Assembly (NCBI GenBank): GCA_013335845.1
Contig: JAAXUU010000025.1
Location: 1-10,202, forward strand
Length of the DNA stretch: 10,202 bases
Source: Actinomycetota bacterium
Lineage (GTDB): Bacteria; Actinomycetota; Coriobacteriia; Coriobacteriales; RUG844
Reading direction: 5' to 3'
Shown here piece by piece: positions 6,933-10,202 of this stretch. The notes under the pieces are model-generated. The model did no database searches. It saw nothing but the letters and a program-made list of their open reading frames with translations, and was not told the origin of the DNA. Both the position numbers and the translations under genes were made by a program. Every line of letters starts with the position of its first letter. Position 1 is the first letter of the stretch.

Positions 6933-7709
6933 ATGCATTTCGTTGGAATAGACATCGGATCGACCAGCACCAAAGTTGCCGTGACAGGCGCAAGCACCTA
7001 TTTTGCCGTCGTCCCCACCGGGTGGAGCAGCAAGGAAGCCTCGCGTCAGGTCAGGAATTTACTCGAGGCCAGAGGGATCGACGTCACGGATGATAGCGTG
7101 AGCGTCTGCTCGACCGGATATGGCCGAGCCGCCGTTTCTTATACTGACAAAACGGTCACCGAGATTACCTGCCATGCTGTCGGGGCGGCACGACTCATCG
7201 GCGAAAACACCACCGTCATCGACATCGGCGGCCAGGACACCAAAGTCATCCTTATCCGTGATGGTAAGGTCGAGGATTTCCTGATGAACGACAAATGCTC
7301 GGCGGGGACGGGAAAGTTCATCGAAGTCATGGCGAATAGGCTGGAAGTCGAGATCGACGAGCTGTTCGTGATGGCCCAGCAAGGCACACCCCTGAATATC
7401 AGTTCGCTATGTACAGTGTTCGCCGAATCCGAGATCGTCAGTTATGTCGGAGAGGGGAGGAGCCGCTTCGATATCGCCGCCGGCATCGTCGATTCGGTTG
7501 TCGCGAAGGTTGCCGGCATGCTCACCCGTTTTCCCGACGACGAGAAAACCGTCCTGACGGGTGGTCTCAGCCATGTGACTTTTTTCGCAGAAAGTATCGG
7601 CCGCAAACTCAAGAGGGATGTTCGGACTGTCGATAACGGTATCTACGCCGGGGCACTTGGCGCCGCATTTTTGGCCGAGGCGAACGCTGCGCGCCACCAG
7701 AGTGGGTGA
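6933..7709 (+). CDS. ATP-dependent activator of the double-cubane/dehydratase family (HgdC/YjiL-like, BadF/BadG/BcrA/BcrD ATPase)
   Basis: A 258-residue ATPase of the acetate kinase/Hsp70/actin fold that, as a homodimer with one bridging 4Fe-4S cluster, injects an electron into the partner reductase with ATP hydrolysis. Motifs: phosphate-1 GIDIGSTSTK (5-14), STGYGR (60-65), phosphate-2 VIDIGGQDTK (95-104), DKCSAGTGKF (120-129) with cluster ligand Cys122, SSLCTVFAESEI (157-168) with cluster ligand Cys160, and adenosine motif TGGLS (209-213). The length equals that of HgdC-type activators. The second of two adjacent ATGs (6930 and 6933) is preferred because GAGAG (6923-6927) is then 5 bases away. 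A longer frame from 6777 overlaps the DUF3343 gene and its extra residues are not family sequence. It is last in the reductase, DUF3343, activator cassette, so its partner is almost certainly the reductase encoded at 5296-6573. All expected motifs are intact. Confidence 0.94.
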   Translation: MHFVGIDIGSTSTKVAVTGASTYFAVVPTGWSSKEASRQVRNLLEARGIDVTDDSVSVCSTGYGRAAVSYTDKTVTEITCHAVGAARLIGENTTVIDIGGQDTKVILIRDGKVEDFLMNDKCSAGTGKFIEVMANRLEVEIDELFVMAQQGTPLNISSLCTVFAESEIVSYVGEGRSRFDIAAGIVDSVVAKVAGMLTRFPDDEKTVLTGGLSHVTFFAESIGRKLKRDVRTVDNGIYAGALGAAFLAEANAARHQSG

Positions 7710-7819
7710 CGGTAACGTGGTAAATTGCTGCTGAGTATATCAATCCAAGAGTCGGTAGCGGTAGTATACGAAGCGCTACGCCATAGTGTGTCTACGTCGA
7801 TTAAGGGTGGGGATACGAG

Positions 7820-8248
7820 ATGCTTACGGAATGGGTAGATTTATTTGCTTCTGATCGTCAGCCAAGTGAGACTGACATTGCCGGGTTCATCGAGACTCCC
7901 TTATGGGAAGAGCTTAACTCGTTTTTGCGGGACAACTACAAAATATCGCCCACAATCGCATACAGTAAGTGTTCCGGACAACCCGGTTGGAATGTGAAAT
8001 ATCAAAAAGCCGGGCGCTCGCTATGCACCCTCTATCCTATGTCCGGTTATTTCATCGCGTTGGTCGTTATCGGAAACAAGGAATACGATGAAGCCATGCT
8101 GACTATTCGAAGCTGCACGCACTACACCCAAGAGCTATTTCGAAACACTCCTTATAGTGCCGGTGGAAAATGGCTCATGATCAATGTCACCGATAAAGAT
8201 ATCCTCGAGGACGCGAAACGACTTATCCAAGTCAGACGGAAGATCTAG
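7820..8248 (+). CDS. DUF3788 family protein
   Basis: A 142-residue cytoplasmic protein recognised as DUF3788 by its pattern: an N-terminal TPLWEELNSFL helix (27-37), IAYSKCSGQPGWNVKYQKAG (46-65), SLCTLYPMSGYFIALVVIG (67-85), and a C-terminal KWLMINVTDKDILEDAKRLI (117-136). No signal peptide or membrane segment. No function is established for the family to my knowledge; the predicted alpha/beta fold with conserved Trp, Lys and Tyr residues suggests ligand binding but nothing more can be said. The ATG at 7820 follows GGGGA (7809-7813) by 6 bases. A 110-base gap separates it from the activator gene, so it may be the tail of that operon or have its own promoter; no clear terminator or promoter is visible in the gap. 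Confidence 0.8.
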   Translation: MLTEWVDLFASDRQPSETDIAGFIETPLWEELNSFLRDNYKISPTIAYSKCSGQPGWNVKYQKAGRSLCTLYPMSGYFIALVVIGNKEYDEAMLTIRSCTHYTQELFRNTPYSAGGKWLMINVTDKDILEDAKRLIQVRRKI

Positions 8249-8348
8249 TAGGTGTTCAAAATCAGCCTGGGTAATCGCTGGAATATCGGTGTCTCTTTTG
8301 AAGGCTATCGGATTAATTGCAGACTACTCGCGCGATTAAACCTAAAAC

Positions 8349-8389
8349 TAGACTCATCCTTATTACAGGTTGTATAATAACCTGAAATA
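8349..8389 (+). promoter_or_regulatory. Promoter of the Fic gene with an inverted repeat around the -10 box
   Basis: A perfect TATAAT lies at 8373-8378, with TAGACT at 8349-8354 as a 4-of-6 -35 box after an 18-base spacer. Around the -10 box is an inverted repeat: arms 8361-8371 (TATTACAGGTT) and 8379-8389 (AACCTGAAATA) pair at 10 of 11 positions, with the -10 sequence in the 7-base centre. A protein bound there would block RNA polymerase. The ribosome site follows directly, giving a predicted leader of under 20 bases. Confidence 0.65.
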
Positions 8390-8390
8390 A

Positions 8391-8395
8391 GGAGG
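8391..8395 (+). promoter_or_regulatory. Ribosome binding site of the Fic gene
   Basis: GGAGG, extended to AAGGAGGTG, ends 7 bases before the ATG at 8403. It is among the strongest sites in the window and fixes the Fic start. Confidence 0.8.
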
Positions 8396-8402
8396 TGCTG
8401 GC

Positions 8403-9695
8403 ATGGGTACTTTGCACAAAGAATTCTGGCTTAATGAAGGAACAGGTCGTACTCGCGATCAACGCAAAAGCGGAGCTTACGAATATTTCATGCCCACACC
8501 GCTTACGCAGATGAGAATCGCGCTCGATCCTGATGTGGTCGGTGATGTCGGTCGCGCGGAGCAAGCTATCGTCCTTCTCAACAATCGAGCAACATCTCTT
8601 CATAGCTCGGAAGGAATTGCGCGTCTCTTGTTGCGGGCTGAGGCGGTTTGCTCCTCGTATATCGAGGGCTTGACCATCGGCACAAAGCGCTTGCTAGAAG
8701 CGGAAATGAATTTGCGTGGCGAAAAGAACTTTCAATATGACGAAAGCGCCGCTGAAGTAGTGGGGAATATTCACGCGATGCAGAATGCATTGCATGCTGC
8801 AAGCCAAGAAGAACGCGTTGATGTAGAAACGATTTTGGGTATCCACAAGGCTCTTTGTGCCGGTACGCATATCGAACGCTTTGGCGGGATTGTGCGGGAC
8901 AGCCAGAATTGGGTTGGCGGGAACTCTTATAATCCGCTCTCGGCTGAATATGTTCCTCCGGCGCCGGAGCATGTGATGGAGCTGTTGAAAGATATCGCTG
9001 AGTTCTGCAATGATCAAGTTATTTCACCCGTTGAACAAGCGGCTCTAGTGCATGCTCAGTTCGAGAGTATTCACCCGTTTGTTGACGGCAATGGTCGTAC
9101 AGGCCGCGCGCTCATTCACTTGATACTGCGACGGCGCGGGCTGGCACCGGAACTGGTCCCTCCCATATCACTTGTTCTGGCCACTCAATCTAAGAGCTAT
9201 ATACAGGGATTGAATGAGTTTCGTTACGTTGACGGCGAAAGCGACGAGGCTATTCAAGAAGGATTGAATAACTGGATCTCTTTCTTCGCCGGAGTATGTA
9301 GTGCTTCATGCGAAGAAGCCGAAAAGTTCGAACAACAAGCCAAAGCCCTTCAAGTTGGCTGGAGAGAGAAGCTTGGACAAATTCGCAAGAGTTCAGCGCT
9401 TGATTTGTTGATTGATGAAATGGTCGGCATACCTGTATTCACCGTGAAGTCAGCAGCCGAAGCAACGGAGCGTGCGATAAGCGCCGTGACTCCGGCAATC
9501 GAGCGGTGCATAGAAGCAGGCATAGTTAAACCGATCGGTAATCAGAAGCGTAATAGAGCTTTTGAGGTACCCGAAGTGATACGCGAGTTCAATATCTTCG
9601 AGCGCCGTCTTGCAAGTCCGACAGGAGATACAAGTACGGCTAAACCAGTGCGCCCTGTACCGGATGATTTGTCTAGGAAACAAACGGGGAAGTAA
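8403..9695 (+). CDS. Fic family protein, class II (N-terminal inhibitory helix), with C-terminal winged-helix-like region
   Basis: A 430-residue Fic protein. Fic enzymes transfer AMP or another phosphate-containing group from a nucleotide to a hydroxyl on a target protein. The active-site motif HPFVDGNGRTGR (224-235) is complete: catalytic His224, the Asp/Gly/Asn anion site and both arginines. Upstream, SSYIEG (84-89) fits the (S/T)xxxE(G/N) inhibitory motif, with Glu88 the expected autoinhibitory glutamate; its place before the Fic core makes it class II. The Fic_N-type domain covers about 30-110, the substrate flap about 161-173 (GGIVRDSQNWVGG). Residues about 325-405 form a helical, winged-helix-like region of the kind seen at the C-terminus of many Fic proteins and may bind DNA. 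The last 25 residues look disordered. It is cytoplasmic. The promoter and operator-like repeat directly upstream suggest autoregulation or control by a dedicated repressor. No antitoxin gene is visible beside it; the inhibitory motif is within the protein itself. Target unknown. Confidence 0.93.
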   Translation: MGTLHKEFWLNEGTGRTRDQRKSGAYEYFMPTPLTQMRIALDPDVVGDVGRAEQAIVLLNNRATSLHSSEGIARLLLRAEAVCSSYIEGLTIGTKRLLEAEMNLRGEKNFQYDESAAEVVGNIHAMQNALHAASQEERVDVETILGIHKALCAGTHIERFGGIVRDSQNWVGGNSYNPLSAEYVPPAPEHVMELLKDIAEFCNDQVISPVEQAALVHAQFESIHPFVDGNGRTGRALIHLILRRRGLAPELVPPISLVLATQSKSYIQGLNEFRYVDGESDEAIQEGLNNWISFFAGVCSASCEEAEKFEQQAKALQVGWREKLGQIRKSSALDLLIDEMVGIPVFTVKSAAEATERAISAVTPAIERCIEAGIVKPIGNQKRNRAFEVPEVIREFNIFERRLASPTGDTSTAKPVRPVPDDLSRKQTGK

Positions 9696-9753
9696 AAGAC
9701 CTTATGTAAGCCTAATCGGTGCTGTCCAAGATTGCACAGAATAGGGTTCGCAT
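9696..9753. other. Convergent gap between the Fic gene and the right-edge gene
   Basis: A 58-base gap between genes that run toward each other. No strong hairpin with a T-run was seen on either strand, so the terminators, if any, were not found. Confidence 0.5.
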
Positions 9754-10202
9754 TCATTCCCTTGCGTCTAAGGGTGCGATCGGATCGTCATGCTTGCGAT
9801 TGCGCGCGATTCTTGCTCGGGCCTCGATCATGTTGCGCACCGACCGCTCCATGTCAGTAGGTATGTACGTCATGGTTTCGAGGTCGTCCGGCAGGTAGTC
9901 GAACAAGCTCAAGGGTGCCGTCTGTGCGATGTTTGCAGGCTCGGGTCCCGGCATCGCCTCAAGTGCGTACACGGTGGCTCCAAGATTGAAGAGCCGCCTC
10001 TCGTAGCCGGTGATCGGGTCGTCCGGCAGCATCTCGCGGATATCGTCGACACTCCAGTTGAGATGATACCCGGCTATACCGAGCTGGGCGAGTGTGAAGT
10101 CCCGCATCGGCAGACTGTCCGTTTTGAAGCGGATAACACCACTTGATGCCAAGATGTGGCGGTAGCGCATGAGTTGGTCCAAATGCGTCATGCGTCTGGG
10201 TG
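9754..10202 (-). CDS. Unrecognised protein, probably 5' truncated by the window edge
   Basis: The minus strand is open from the window edge to the TGA at 9756-9754. The first in-frame ATG is at 10191-10189 (145 residues), but no ribosome site precedes it and the frame stays open upstream (Pro-Arg-Arg before the Met), so the true start is probably beyond the window. The visible part is hydrophilic with helical stretches: a Trp-containing acidic segment (SVDDIREMLPDDPITGYER), a hydrophobic LGATVYALEAMPG, an acidic FDYLPDDLETM, and a basic C-terminal helix rich in Arg (about 115-134). No signal peptide, membrane segment or metal-binding motif. I do not recognise the family. Amino-acid composition favours this frame as coding over the overlapping plus-strand frame at 9790-10146. 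It converges with the Fic gene and shares no obvious function with it. Confidence 0.6.
   Translation of the reverse strand, partial: PRRMTHLDQLMRYRHILASSGVIRFKTDSLPMRDFTLAQLGIAGYHLNWSVDDIREMLPDDPITGYERRLFNLGATVYALEAMPGPEPANIAQTAPLSLFDYLPDDLETMTYIPTDMERSVRNMIEARARIARNRKHDDPIAPLDARE

Noticed and set aside
7755..7779. GTAGCG/CGCTAC inverted repeat between the activator and DUF3788 genes
   Set aside because: A 6-base stem with a 13-base loop and no T-run is too weak for a terminator and not convincing as an operator.
9719..9738. Possible terminator hairpin (GTGC/GCAC) after the Fic gene
   Set aside because: The stem is only 4 bases and no T-run follows.
8403..10202. Fic gene and right-edge gene as a toxin-antitoxin pair
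   Set aside because: They are convergent rather than co-transcribed, the Fic protein carries its own inhibitory motif, and the right-edge product is unlike known Fic antitoxins.

Overview
The window looks like a piece of a strictly anaerobic, gut-type actinobacterial genome, most likely Coriobacteriia and close to Eggerthellaceae. This is inferred from gene content only: a Tat-exported DMSO-reductase-family molybdoenzyme with a DmsB-like ferredoxin subunit, a PucR-type regulator, and an oxygen-sensitive double-cubane-cluster reductase with its ATP-dependent activator. No rRNA or tRNA gene, insertion sequence or CRISPR array was seen.

Layout. On the minus strand, positions 1-3240 hold a respiratory reductase module: a molybdopterin catalytic subunit (379-3240) followed 3 bases later by the start of an iron-sulfur electron-transfer subunit (375 down to the window edge). 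The second gene carries an in-frame TAG at codon 42, although the reading frame is clearly conserved on both sides. A 354-base AT-rich divergent region (3241-3594) contains a 16-base palindrome. On the plus strand follow a PucR-type regulator (3595-4824); a poorly coding 471-base stretch with two small overlapping reading frames; then a three-gene cassette of double-cubane reductase (5296-6573), a DUF3343 small protein (6623-6877) and a BadF/HgdC-type ATPase activator (6933-7709). After these come a DUF3788 protein (7820-8248) and a class II Fic protein (8403-9695), whose apparent promoter has its -10 box in the loop of an inverted repeat. The right edge has an unrecognised minus-strand gene (9754 to the edge).

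How the parts may work together. The exported molybdoenzyme would take electrons from the quinone pool through the ferredoxin subunit and a membrane anchor, which would lie beyond the left edge. The cytoplasmic double-cubane protein would receive very low-potential electrons from the activator at the cost of ATP. The PucR-type regulator sits between the two modules and could control either or both. Substrates of both reductases are unknown.

The two most notable irregularities are single-codon lesions in otherwise intact genes: the TAG in the ferredoxin subunit, and an ATA codon where the start of the DUF3343 gene is expected. They may be real decay, unusual translation or sequence errors, and should be checked against reads.
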